Shown piece by piece: positions 18,881-27,819 of a DNA stretch of 64,000 nucleotides. The notes beneath the pieces were generated by a model. That model saw nothing but the letters and a program-made list of their open reading frames with translations. It ran no database searches and was not told where the DNA came from. The number at the start of each line of letters is the position of its first letter. Position 1 is the first letter of the stretch. The stretch is from Planctomycetota bacterium (lineage in GTDB: Bacteria; Planctomycetota; UBA1135; GCA-002748355): contig JALUUL010000046.1 of the NCBI GenBank assembly GCA_027021385.1, forward strand, positions 59,838 to 123,837, read 5' to 3'. A program made the position numbers and the translations under genes.

Positions 18881-20043
18881 GTCCGGGCGCGCGCAGACCG
18901 AAGCCCCGCTCATCCCAAGCCTTCCACCGAAGCCGAACTCCGAGGTGGAGGCTCCTGCTCCTCCTGGTCGCGGTCGCGTCGGCCCTCCTCCCGCTCTCGC
19001 GTTGTCTCGGAGAGCGGGGGGAGCGGCGTCCCCCCGTCGTCCCCCTCGTCCTCATCCTCCGGAGCCCGGAGGGGAGGGTTCTCGAAGGGGCGCGGGTCCG
19101 CTTCTACCCGAAGTCGTCCCCGAGGAGACTCGCCCACGAGACGAGGACGGACGCAAGCGGGAAGGCCGTCCTTCCGGTCGAGAAGGCGGATGGGGATTTC
19201 TATGCCTTGATCCGCGCCCCCGACGGGACGATCGCTCAGAGCCTCGTCTACGGCCGGGATCCGGCTCCGATGAACCTCACCCTCCTCCCGCCCTCTCCGC
19301 TCAGGGGATCCGTCACCGACCGCGAGGGGCGCCCGCTCCCCGGCGCCCTCGTCCACCTGCGCTCGGGAGGCTTCGAACTCCCCGTCCTCGACACGACCCT
19401 CTCGAGACGGGACGGGAGCTTCGTCTTCTCCCACGTCTCCGCCCTCTACGAGGTCCTGAATCTGACCGCCCGGAAGGATGGATTCGCCGAGGAGCGCCTC
19501 GTCTGGTACCGGCGGAACGACGACCCTCCGCGTCTCGCGCTGGCGAAACAACGCCTCCTCCGATTCCGGCTCCTCGACGAAGACGGACATCCGATCGAGG
19601 GGATCGAAGGCCTAGTCACCGCCGGAGGAAAGGGCAAGGCCCGAAGCGACGCGCGGGGCCGGATCTCCTTCGCGGGGCTTCCCCTGACGAAAACCTGCTT
19701 CGTCCGATTCTTCCATCCGACCCTGACCTATCGCGCCCCTCCGGGCCGGAAGCCCGGAGGCAAGACGCGGCGGGTCGTTTTCCACCGCCCGCGCACCCTT
19801 CGCGCGCGTCTCCTCGATGCCGGCGGACGCCCCCTTCGCGGCTACAAGGTCTTCCATCGCCACGGACCGCGCGCCCCCGTCGTCACGAAGACCGATCGCC
19901 GGGGCCGCTTCACCCTCGGAGACCTGCCGCCGGGACCGATCGAGCTGCGATGTCTCGGACCTTCCGGAGCGACGGGCCGGGCGCTCGTCCGCATTCCAAA
20001 GGACGGGGATCTCAACGGCGTCGACCTGACGATGGAACCCTGA
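18877..20043 (+). CDS. Membrane-anchored carboxypeptidase-regulatory-like protein
   Basis: This is 388 residues. A basic N-terminus and a hydrophobic segment at about 25-42 (LLLLLVAVASALLPLS) make a signal anchor. The remainder contains about four beta-sandwich repeats of the carboxypeptidase-regulatory-like or PEGA type. Each has the pattern of a strand, G.V.D..G.PL.GA.V, then DG.F.F, as in LRGSVTDREGRPLPGALVH and RARLLDAGGRPLRGYKVF. It overlaps feoA by four bases (ATGA). It has no obvious metal ligands. A link to iron uptake is suggested only by position. Confidence 0.7.
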   Translation: MSPGARRPKPRSSQAFHRSRTPRWRLLLLLVAVASALLPLSRCLGERGERRPPVVPLVLILRSPEGRVLEGARVRFYPKSSPRRLAHETRTDASGKAVLPVEKADGDFYALIRAPDGTIAQSLVYGRDPAPMNLTLLPPSPLRGSVTDREGRPLPGALVHLRSGGFELPVLDTTLSRRDGSFVFSHVSALYEVLNLTARKDGFAEERLVWYRRNDDPPRLALAKQRLLRFRLLDEDGHPIEGIEGLVTAGGKGKARSDARGRISFAGLPLTKTCFVRFFHPTLTYRAPPGRKPGGKTRRVVFHRPRTLRARLLDAGGRPLRGYKVFHRHGPRAPVVTKTDRRGRFTLGDLPPGPIELRCLGPSGATGRALVRIPKDGDLNGVDLTMEP

Positions 20044-20073
20044 ACGTTTCGCGCCGGGCCCTCGCGCGGGATC

Positions 20074-20961
20074 TCAGGTGTAGAGATTCCGCGAAGGCCG
20101 AGGCCCCGTCGGATTGACGTGGACCTTGACGGCCTGGATATGGGCCACCTGCTCCCGAACGAGATCCTCGATCTGATGAGCGATGTCGTGGGCGGCGTGC
20201 AGGGAGAGGGAGCCGTCCAGGTAGAGTTCGAGGTCCACCATGTAATAGGAGCCCAGGGGGTGGATCCGGATCTCATCGACCTCACGGACATCGGGATGAC
20301 TCTTGACGGTCCAACGGATCCGCTGCCCGAGTTCGGGAGGGGCCTTGTCCATCAGGATCCCGACGTTTCCCATGATCGGCTCGACCGCCATCCAGGCGAT
20401 GTAGAGACCGATGACGAGGGCGGCCAGGGGATCGAGGAACGGCATCCCGAAGCGGGAGGCGAAGATGCCCGCGAAGACCGTCAACGCGACGAATACGTCG
20501 GCCCGGTGATCCCTCGCGCTCGCGAGGAGCGACGGGGAGTTCAGCTTCTCCCCGACCCTCGTCACATACCGGAAGAGAGCCTCCTTGATCAGGATCGTCG
20601 CTCCGGCGACGTAGAGCGCCGGAATCTCCGGAACCTCCTTCTTCCCCTGGATCAGGACCAGCAAGCCCTCGAGGAAGATGAACAACCCGGTCGCCAGCAG
20701 GAGCCCGCCGATGATGAGCCCCGCGACGCTCTCGGCGTTGCCGTGCCCGTAGTGATGATCCTCGTCCGGAGGCTTGCGGGAATACTGGTAGCCGAGGAAG
20801 CCGATCGTCGTGGCCACGATGTCCCCGGCCGAGTTGAATCCGTCGGCCACGAGAGCCGCGCTTCCGGACAGGATGCCGATGACGAACTTCATGATCGTCA
20901 GCCCGAAGTTGGCCGCCAGGCCGATCAGGTTGGCTTTCTTCCCCGGATCCATCGCCGCCAT
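20074..20961 (-). CDS. Cation diffusion facilitator (CDF) transporter
   Basis: This metal/proton antiporter has about 295 residues, six membrane helices and a C-terminal cytoplasmic ferredoxin-like domain. The helix-2 metal site is DGFNSAGD (DxxxD). The helix-5 site is DHRAD, again DxxxD where Fe/Zn-type members such as FieF have HxxxD. The all-Asp arrangement resembles Mn-type CDF proteins, so Mn2+ or Fe2+ export is my guess. The ORF-track start (GTG 21048) overlaps the divergent gene at 21033. ATG 20961 or 20952 is more likely and I cannot separate them, as neither has a good ribosome site. It is convergent with the feo operon. Confidence 0.92.
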   Translation of the reverse strand: MAAMDPGKKANLIGLAANFGLTIMKFVIGILSGSAALVADGFNSAGDIVATTIGFLGYQYSRKPPDEDHHYGHGNAESVAGLIIGGLLLATGLFIFLEGLLVLIQGKKEVPEIPALYVAGATILIKEALFRYVTRVGEKLNSPSLLASARDHRADVFVALTVFAGIFASRFGMPFLDPLAALVIGLYIAWMAVEPIMGNVGILMDKAPPELGQRIRWTVKSHPDVREVDEIRIHPLGSYYMVDLELYLDGSLSLHAAHDIAHQIEDLVREQVAHIQAVKVHVNPTGPRPSRNLYT

Positions 20962-21003
20962 GGAGGGGATCGTCCAGGGAATCGCGATCCCGGTCAATGG
21001 ATG

Positions 21004-21009
21004 TATCCT
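21004..21009 (+). promoter_or_regulatory. -10-like TATCCT upstream of the secreted-protein gene
   Basis: TATCCT 24 bases before the ATG at 21033, with a GGAACGA ribosome-site candidate between. It is in the short divergent gap with the CDF gene. No -35 box was recognised. Confidence 0.4.
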
Positions 21010-21032
21010 GAACCCCGAAAGGAACGAAGCGC

Positions 21033-21650
21033 ATGAAGTCTCGAGCACACTGGTCCTGGATTCTCGGAGGCCTGGTCCTTCTTCCGTCGGGATTCCTTCC
21101 TTCGATCCCGGCGCCTTCGCAGGAAGGATCCGGCAAATCGAAGCCCGCGACCCGGCCCGCGGGGGATCCCTCCGCGCAGGGTCGAAAGGCCGAGCCCGCG
21201 ACCCGGTCCGCCCCCTCCCAGACCACTCCCCCCGAGGCGGCCGCTCCGGAACGCCGGGACCTGATCCAACGCTTCCCGATCGCGAACCCCTTTCTCGGAG
21301 TCTGGAAGGTGCGGCGGAAGCTCCTCCCGGGGGCCCATGCGGGAACCCAGGTCACCGGATACCTGATCTTCACCCGCACGCACATGTCCCTCCACCTGAT
21401 GCAGCGCTCCCCGCTCCGGGCGGGCCGGCCCGACTTCCAATCCTCGATCCGCCGCTATTTCATTCAGGGCCCCCTCCTTCGATCGACCTCCCTCATGGGG
21501 GTCCGGAGCGACCCCGGCGGCGGCAAGCTCCTGCTCGAGGCCCAGGGACTCGTCGAGCAGAGGCGCTACCTCTTCCTCGGCCCCGGGGTCCTGCGCATCT
21601 ACCAGGGCCCGCAGAGCTACCTCGAACTCGTCAAGGAAGCCGACCTTTGA
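21033..21650 (+). CDS. Secreted protein of unknown function
   Basis: This is 205 residues. An N-terminal signal peptide (SWILGGLVLLPSGFLPSIPA) is followed by a low-complexity Ser/Pro/Ala/Lys linker to about residue 72. A compact domain then begins at LIQRFPIANPFLGVWKVRRKL and runs to LRIYQGPQSYLELVKEADL. The FLGVWKV and repeated beta strands suggest a small beta-barrel or lipocalin-like fold, as in proteins annotated by a WxG or 'lipocalin-like' pattern, but this is weak. The start ATG 21033 has GGAACGA upstream. It is convergent with murJ. Confidence 0.6.
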   Translation: MKSRAHWSWILGGLVLLPSGFLPSIPAPSQEGSGKSKPATRPAGDPSAQGRKAEPATRSAPSQTTPPEAAAPERRDLIQRFPIANPFLGVWKVRRKLLPGAHAGTQVTGYLIFTRTHMSLHLMQRSPLRAGRPDFQSSIRRYFIQGPLLRSTSLMGVRSDPGGGKLLLEAQGLVEQRRYLFLGPGVLRIYQGPQSYLELVKEADL

Positions 21651-21672
21651 GGACCCTTCCGGGAATCGGGGT

Positions 21673-23286
21673 TCAGGGTCTCCGGTCTCCTGGGTCCGCC
21701 GGGCGGCGGGGACGGAACGGGAAGGCCCGCCGTCCAAGGAGGCGCGTGCCGAGATAGAACGCCCCGAGACCGGCGCAGACCGGAGGCCCCAGGACGACCG
21801 GCAAGCGGAGCAATAGGCCCGCGTCGGCGGAAAGGAGGCCGGAACTCCAGGCGGCCGTGCCCATGGCCGCTGCGGCCGTGGGAACCGAGGCCGCGAGGGC
21901 CTCACCGAGCGCGCGGCGCGTTCCCGCGGAGCGTTCGAAGCCCTTCCTTCGGAGGCTCAGGTGGAGCAGGAACGCGTTACCGAGGGCGGCGGCCGACGAG
22001 ATCAAGGCCATGCCCTCCGTTCCGTATCGAGGGGCGGCGAGGAGATGACCGGCGAGCGTGAACAGGAGGACCCGGAGCGCGTAGCGGACCGGAGTGCGGC
22101 GGTCCCCGAGCGCGTAATGCGCGCGCGCCAGGACCTGGACCGCGATCAATCCCGGGAGGCCGATCGCGAACATCCGCACGACACCGGCCGTCTCCCTCCC
22201 GTCCTCCGCCCCGAAATGTCCGTGCACGAAGAGCACGTCGACGAGCAGCGGGGCCAGGGCGGCGAGCCCCGCGGCCGCGGGAAGGGCGAGGAAGAGGCCC
22301 CCGGCGAGAGCCTCGTCGATCCTCGCCGCGAGCTCTTCCTTTTTGCCCTGTTCCCCGAGAAGGGAAAGGAGGGGAAAGACCGCGGTTCCGAGCGCCACCC
22401 CGAGGAGGGCGTGTGGAAAATCCAGAAGGCGATTGCCGAGGAAGAGGATCGCGTTCGCCCCCTCCCGGGGCACGAGGTACGCGGCCACCCCGTAGCTCAG
22501 GAGCACGTTGATCTGGGCGATCGAGAGCCCGAGCATCATCGGCATCATGCCCCGCGCCACCTCGCGGAGGTCCGGATCACGGAGGTCGAACCTCGGGGGG
22601 GCGAGGAGCCGGCTCCTCCGCAGCCCGGGGAACTGCAGTAAGACCTGGGCGATCCCTCCGGCGAGGAGACACAGGGCGAGACGCAGGGCCTTCTCCGCCG
22701 GGGGCAGATCGAGGGATCCGACCCAGAGCAGGCCACCGATCCAGAAGAGGTTCAGGAGCGCCGGGGCGAGCGCGGGCAGGGAAAAGCGCCCGGAGACATT
22801 CTGCGCGGCCGCCGCCAGGGTCATCAGGCAGACCGGAAGCAGGTAGGGCAGGAGGAGGTAGAGCAGGGGGCGCAGCAGGGAGGCGTAGGCTTTCCCGGCC
22901 TCGGGACCGCGGCCGCCCCCGGCCAGCCAGGACTCGGGCGCGAAGCGGGCCGCCCCGAGGCAGAGGACGAGGAGGAGGCCCAATACGAGCAGGAGGGCGC
23001 CGAAGATGGTCGCGACACAGCGGCGCCCCCCCGCTTCCCCCTCGCGCTCCATCCGCCGCGTCAGCACCGGGATGAACGAGGCGGTAAGGGCTCCCTCGCC
23101 GAAGAGCCTCCGGAAGAGGTTCGGGACGGTCCAGGCCAGCAGGAAGGCTCCGGCCTCGATCCCGCGCCCGAATTCCCCGAACATCAGCCGGTCGCGGATC
23201 AGTCCTAGCACCCGGGAGACCAGGGTCCAGGACGCGATCCGCGCCGCCGCGCCCCGGTATCCGCGCACCCCTTCCTGCCGGCCCAT
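21673..23286 (-). CDS. murJ: Lipid II flippase MurJ
   Basis: MurJ flips the peptidoglycan precursor lipid II to the periplasmic side. The protein has about 537 residues and about 14 membrane helices. Family signatures are SRVLGLIRDRLMFGEFG, AWTVPNLFRRLFGEGALTASFIPVL, and LARAHYALGDRRTPV. Start: the ORF track begins at a GTG at 23379. I chose ATG 23286 (MGRQEGVRGYRG), since MurJ helix 1 begins about 12 residues on and the longer form adds only a Gly/Pro-rich run. Its presence implies that this organism makes peptidoglycan. It is divergent from the beta-lactamase-like gene. Confidence 0.95.
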   Translation of the reverse strand: MGRQEGVRGYRGAAARIASWTLVSRVLGLIRDRLMFGEFGRGIEAGAFLLAWTVPNLFRRLFGEGALTASFIPVLTRRMEREGEAGGRRCVATIFGALLLVLGLLLVLCLGAARFAPESWLAGGGRGPEAGKAYASLLRPLLYLLLPYLLPVCLMTLAAAAQNVSGRFSLPALAPALLNLFWIGGLLWVGSLDLPPAEKALRLALCLLAGGIAQVLLQFPGLRRSRLLAPPRFDLRDPDLREVARGMMPMMLGLSIAQINVLLSYGVAAYLVPREGANAILFLGNRLLDFPHALLGVALGTAVFPLLSLLGEQGKKEELAARIDEALAGGLFLALPAAAGLAALAPLLVDVLFVHGHFGAEDGRETAGVVRMFAIGLPGLIAVQVLARAHYALGDRRTPVRYALRVLLFTLAGHLLAAPRYGTEGMALISSAAALGNAFLLHLSLRRKGFERSAGTRRALGEALAASVPTAAAAMGTAAWSSGLLSADAGLLLRLPVVLGPPVCAGLGAFYLGTRLLGRRAFPFRPRRPADPGDRRP

Positions 23287-23365
23287 ACCGCGATCCAAGC
23301 CCCCGGCCCCCGGCCGCTCAAGGGGAATCGCCCCCGGGAAGGACCCCGACTCCGGGCGACCCGGA

Positions 23366-23371
23366 TACAAT
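23366..23371 (+). promoter_or_regulatory. -10-like TACAAT upstream of the serine-hydrolase gene
   Basis: GGATACAAT, with TACAAT 67 bases before ATG 23439. The same hexamer, again with a preceding GC-rich context, is found before the kinase gene and the gene at 51929. No -35 was seen. Confidence 0.4.
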
Positions 23372-23438
23372 CGGGACACGGAGTTCGCGCTCCGGGGGAA
23401 GGGCGGAAACCGCCGACTCCCAGGAATCGGAGCGAATC

Positions 23439-25871
23439 ATGAAGCCGATCCCCTCTCTCGCGGTCCCGATCGTTTTCCTTTCCCTTCCTCTCCTCGCGCC
23501 GCGAAGCCCGGCCCAGATCTCGGCCTACCACAACGTGACGAGCGCGACGCATCAGAGCAAGTTCTCGGTTCTGTCCAAGCTGGGGTATCGCCCGATCGCC
23601 CTAGCGGTTCACGGCACGTATTCCTCGCCCCGCTACAGCGCCGTCTGGGAAAAGAAGAGCGGGCCGGCCTACTACGGCTTCCACGACCTCCAGGTCACGA
23701 AGTTCCCGGCTTTCTACAACGCCCGCCTCGCCCAGGGATACCACCCTGAAATCCTCGCCTTCCACGGATCGGGGATCTCCGTCCGGGTCGCGGGGCTCTT
23801 CGTCAAGAGCACGGGCTCGTTCGCAAGCTGGTTCGGCCTGAGCGAAACGGCCTTCAAGGACAAGTGCGCATGGGCGCGGAAGAACGGCTTCCTCCCGACC
23901 TGTGTCGCGATCTACGGATCTTCGGCGAATCCGACCTATGCGGTCATTTTCAAACCGAACCCCTCGAAGACGAGATGGAACTACGGGATCGATTCGACTC
24001 CGGCGTCCTTCCAGAAACGCTTCGACGCCTACGCCCGGGTCGCCGTCCGCCCCGCCCTCGTCGCCCACAACCCCTACGGGCGCTACGTCTCCGTCTGGCG
24101 CGACGACCGGCTCACCGCCCCCTTCTTCATGCGCCATGGGATGAACTCCACCGTCTATCAGTACTACTTCAACCTCTACGGGAAGTCCGGCTACCACCCG
24201 ATCCGGCTCGCCGCCGCCGGTTCGGGGGGCGCGACCCGCTGGGACGCGATCTTCGCCAAGAACACGACGGTGAAGAGCCGCATCTTCTCCTCGACTGGGA
24301 CCTACGTCCCCGCTCTCGCCGGCTTCGACGCCTGGATGAAGAACCTGATGGTCAAGTATCGGATCCGCGCCGCGGGTCTCGCGATCGCCTTCGGCGGGGA
24401 ACTCAAATACGCGCGCGGCTACACCTACGCGGAGAGCGGCTACCCCGTCACAAGTCCGGCGAGCGTGTTCCGGATCGCGAGCATGTCCAAACCGCTGACG
24501 AGCATCGCCGTCCACCGGGCCCAGTTCGAGAAACGGCTGAAGGTCACGGATCCAGCCTATCTCAAGCTCCCCTCGACGGGTTTCCTGGATCCCCGGACGA
24601 AGACCGTGCGCCTGATCCACCTCCTTACCCACACCGGAGGCTGGAACATCGATCTCCTCAAGTTCGACCCGATGTTCTACGACTTCCAGATCGCCAAGAA
24701 GCTGAACACGACCGTCCCGATCACGAACGCGCAGATCTGGGATTTCATGAGCCGCTACCAGGGCCTGCAGGCGAACCCCGGCACGAAGTTCGCCTACTCC
24801 AACTACGGGTTCTCGAACCTCGGTCTGATTCTCTCCGGGGTATACGCGGGGACCTATGAGAACGTCGTGCGGACGAAAGTGATGCTTCCCCTGGGCCTGA
24901 AACGCCCCTTCCTCGGCAGGAGCCTCCTCTCGCAGAGGGCCGCAGGCGAAGTCCTCTACCATCCGCGGGTTCCCGGCGTCAGGACGACCGTCCGCTCGAA
25001 CTCCGGGGCCTGGGTCCCGATCCAGTACGGGGGCTGGAGCCAGGAGAACATGAACGCCAACGGCGGATGGGTCATGGCTCCGGCGGACTACGCGAAGATC
25101 CTCGCCTCCTTCGACGTCGGCGACGCGAACCCGGTACTTCCGGCGGGCGTCGCGCGGGAGATGTGGACGCCGCCCTTTCCGAGCATCGACAACAACCTTC
25201 TCCGCGGGTGGTTCCGCCTGGCCGTGAAAGACGCTGGGAACGTGAGCCGATGGGCCTACAACCATAACGGCCGCCTGCCCGGAACCTCCTCGATCGGATT
25301 CCGGCGCGACGACGGACTCTCGGTCGTCGTGATGTGCAACGCCGATTTCAACGGGTTTTTCGGCGCCACTCACATCTACCAACTCAACGCTCTAGCCAAT
25401 AAGGTCCCGAGCTGGCCGGCGCACGACCTCTTCCCGAGTCTCGGCATCCCCCGACTAGGCTCGTTCACGAAGTTCGGAGCGAGTTGCAAGATGCCGGCCT
25501 CGACCCCGGTCCACTCGGGCGTGGGGCACCCCCTGACCGGCCGTTCGATCGGACTCAGGCTGGAGAAGGCCTACGGAGCTCGCATCGCCATTCTCTACAT
25601 GGGCTTCTCGAAGCGCTCCTGGGGGCGCATATCCCTCCCCCTCCCCCTGGACGCCCTCGGCGCCCCCGGTTGCAAACTCCTCGTGGCGCCCCTGATCCCC
25701 CTGGCAGTCCCCGTCGGTCTCAAGGGGACCGCCTACCTCACGCTGCCGATCCCCCCCTCCCCCGCCTATTCCGGAGTCCGACTCTTCACGCAATGGGTCA
25801 TTCACGCTCCCCGGGCCAACAAGCTCGGTCTCGTCCTCACGAACGGCCTCGAAACGAGGATCGGCGGTTGA
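23439..25871 (+). CDS. Secreted beta-lactamase-family serine hydrolase with N-terminal tandem repeats and a C-terminal beta domain
   Basis: This is 810 residues with a signal peptide of about 25. Residues 30-290 are five tandem repeats of about 50 residues, each with a G(Y/F).P......G pattern (for example LGYRPIALAVHG, QGYHPEILAFHG, SGYHPIRLAAAG). This is the bacterial tandem-repeat domain seen in polyglycine hydrolases. Residues of about 290-650 are a class C beta-lactamase fold with catalytic SMSK (SxxK), Tyr in YSNYGFSN, and HNG. The last 130 residues carry the shared C-terminal beta domain described in the findings. It is likely a peptidase or esterase rather than an antibiotic-resistance enzyme. 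GGAG lies about 8 bases before the ATG. Confidence 0.88.
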   Translation: MKPIPSLAVPIVFLSLPLLAPRSPAQISAYHNVTSATHQSKFSVLSKLGYRPIALAVHGTYSSPRYSAVWEKKSGPAYYGFHDLQVTKFPAFYNARLAQGYHPEILAFHGSGISVRVAGLFVKSTGSFASWFGLSETAFKDKCAWARKNGFLPTCVAIYGSSANPTYAVIFKPNPSKTRWNYGIDSTPASFQKRFDAYARVAVRPALVAHNPYGRYVSVWRDDRLTAPFFMRHGMNSTVYQYYFNLYGKSGYHPIRLAAAGSGGATRWDAIFAKNTTVKSRIFSSTGTYVPALAGFDAWMKNLMVKYRIRAAGLAIAFGGELKYARGYTYAESGYPVTSPASVFRIASMSKPLTSIAVHRAQFEKRLKVTDPAYLKLPSTGFLDPRTKTVRLIHLLTHTGGWNIDLLKFDPMFYDFQIAKKLNTTVPITNAQIWDFMSRYQGLQANPGTKFAYSNYGFSNLGLILSGVYAGTYENVVRTKVMLPLGLKRPFLGRSLLSQRAAGEVLYHPRVPGVRTTVRSNSGAWVPIQYGGWSQENMNANGGWVMAPADYAKILASFDVGDANPVLPAGVAREMWTPPFPSIDNNLLRGWFRLAVKDAGNVSRWAYNHNGRLPGTSSIGFRRDDGLSVVVMCNADFNGFFGATHIYQLNALANKVPSWPAHDLFPSLGIPRLGSFTKFGASCKMPASTPVHSGVGHPLTGRSIGLRLEKAYGARIAILYMGFSKRSWGRISLPLPLDALGAPGCKLLVAPLIPLAVPVGLKGTAYLTLPIPPSPAYSGVRLFTQWVIHAPRANKLGLVLTNGLETRIGG

Positions 25872-25929
25872 CCGGGCTTTCCCGGAGAAAGATCGGGGAA
25901 GAGAATGGACGGAGCTTCGGAGGTCCTTC

Positions 25930-27759
25930 ATGTCCCTGATCCTCGCAGCCGCGTTCTGCGGCCTTTCGTTCCTTCCTCCCCTCCCCCCGCAACGGTCCGA
26001 GACCTCGTATCGCTACCGGGTACCGCTCGGCTCGCGGAGAGGCCGGACCCTCGCGCTGTTGCGGAACTACGACCTCCTCGGATCCTGCTCCGGGACGCCC
26101 TTCCTCCCCGGAAGCGGGACGATCGATGTCGTCCTCGCGCCCGGCGAACGGCCGGCCTTCCTGAGACTCTTTCCCGACGCCCGGCTCGTCGACCGCGGTC
26201 GTCCCTTCGCGGACATCGCGGCCGAACGCCGGGCCCGCGATCCCCAGGGACCGGACGCGAACTACTTCACGGTCGCCGAGATCGAGGCCGAACTGCTGCG
26301 ACTCCAGAAGGCCCATCCGACCCTCGCGCTTCGCGTCGACCTGAACGCCCTGACCAAGACCTCGAAGACCTGGAACGGGCATTCCCTCTACGCCCTGAAG
26401 ATCAGCGACCGCGTCGGCGCCGACGAGGGGGAACCCGCGATCCTGATCGCCTCGCAGCATCATGCGCGGGAGTTGAACGGCCCCTACATGACGATCCAGG
26501 CCGCGCGCCGCATCCTCGCAGGCTACGCGACCGACCCCCTGATCAAGGCCGCCGTCGACGCCTATGAAATCTGGATCGTCCCCTGCGTGAACCCCGACGG
26601 CGTCGACTGGGTCTGGACGAAGGACAACTACTGGCGCAAGAACCGCCGAAACAACGGGCGCGACTTCGGCGTCGACTTGAACCGCAACTATCCCTTCGCC
26701 TGGGGTCGCTGCGGCTCCTCCTCGTGGACGCGCTCCCAGGTCTACCGCGGCCCCTCGGCGGCCTCCGAGCCGGAGGTGCGCACGATGATCGCCCTCGCGA
26801 AGGCCAAGCGCTTCGAGCGCTATCTCGACTTCCACAGCTACGGCCAGGAGGTGCTTTCGACCTACAGTCCCTGCATCGCGACATCCTACGCCCGAAGCCC
26901 GGTCCTCGGATACCACGCAGGTCTGCGTAATGTCCTGGCCTCCTCGATGCGGTATCGCGTGCGGAGCCCATCGGCCTCGGGGGAAGCCCCCGAATGGCAC
27001 TGGGCCGAGAACGGCACCCTGTCCTTCCTCGTCGAGGTCGGCCGCTCGTTCCAGCCCGTCTTCACGACGACGAAGGCCGAGGAACTCAGGGTCTGGCCGG
27101 GAATCCGGAAGTGGCTCGCCTGGGTCCCGCCGCTGCGCGGGCGGCTCGAATCCCTAAAGGGCCGCCTCCCGGTCGCAGGCGCCCTGCTGCTCAAGGACTT
27201 CGGCTTCTTGTTCGGCGAACGCACACGCGCGCGCGCCGACGGGAAGTTCGCGCTCTGGGGTCCGGCCGGCATGCGCGGTCTCGTCCTCTCCGGACCCGGT
27301 CACGATTCCCGCACCCTCACCGAAACCCTGCCCGCGACCGGGACACGGACCGTCCGTTATCCGCTCCTCCCGACCCTGCCGGCCGCCGTCCTGCAGGCCC
27401 CCGCGACCCACAAGATGGGGACGCCGACTTCGATCCTCCTGAAGAGCGGGCAGGCCTTCCGCGACTACTGGATCGCGATGTCCGCCGGAACCCGGCCGGG
27501 TATCCCCCTCCCCCTCCGCACCCTGCCGTTGAACCCCGACGGACTGTTCCAAGTCTCGGCCTTCGATCTCCGGCCGATCTACAGCGGACACCTGGGCAAG
27601 ACCGACGCCAAGGGGAACACGACCGCCCGCTTCGCCTTCCCCCGCAGCGCCTTCTTCCACGGGTTCACGATCCATTTCGCGGGCATGCTCCTCGATCCGA
27701 GCTGGCCCCTCGGCGTGCAGGCCTTCACCCCGCCGATCGCGCTGCGCCTGGTCTTCTGA
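25930..27759 (+). CDS. Secreted zinc carboxypeptidase, M14 family
   Basis: This is 609 residues. A short hydrophobic N-terminus (LILAAAFCGLSFLP) suggests secretion. M14 features are the Zn ligands His and Glu in SQHHARELNG, the third His in YLDFHSYGQE, the substrate-binding DLNRNYPF, and the catalytic Glu in FLVEVGRSF. Residues after about 400 hold a beta domain, and the last 115 or so match the shared C-terminal domain by pattern. It removes C-terminal residues from peptides, presumably outside the cell. A ribosome site (GGAGG) precedes ATG 25930. It is 58 bases after the serine hydrolase and may be co-transcribed, giving two secreted hydrolases together. Confidence 0.9.
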   Translation: MSLILAAAFCGLSFLPPLPPQRSETSYRYRVPLGSRRGRTLALLRNYDLLGSCSGTPFLPGSGTIDVVLAPGERPAFLRLFPDARLVDRGRPFADIAAERRARDPQGPDANYFTVAEIEAELLRLQKAHPTLALRVDLNALTKTSKTWNGHSLYALKISDRVGADEGEPAILIASQHHARELNGPYMTIQAARRILAGYATDPLIKAAVDAYEIWIVPCVNPDGVDWVWTKDNYWRKNRRNNGRDFGVDLNRNYPFAWGRCGSSSWTRSQVYRGPSAASEPEVRTMIALAKAKRFERYLDFHSYGQEVLSTYSPCIATSYARSPVLGYHAGLRNVLASSMRYRVRSPSASGEAPEWHWAENGTLSFLVEVGRSFQPVFTTTKAEELRVWPGIRKWLAWVPPLRGRLESLKGRLPVAGALLLKDFGFLFGERTRARADGKFALWGPAGMRGLVLSGPGHDSRTLTETLPATGTRTVRYPLLPTLPAAVLQAPATHKMGTPTSILLKSGQAFRDYWIAMSAGTRPGIPLPLRTLPLNPDGLFQVSAFDLRPIYSGHLGKTDAKGNTTARFAFPRSAFFHGFTIHFAGMLLDPSWPLGVQAFTPPIALRLVF

Positions 27760-27819
27760 ACGGATGGAGATCGACGGAAGAGGAGGAGATCCCGCGCGGC
27801 GGCCTCCGCCAGGACTCCG

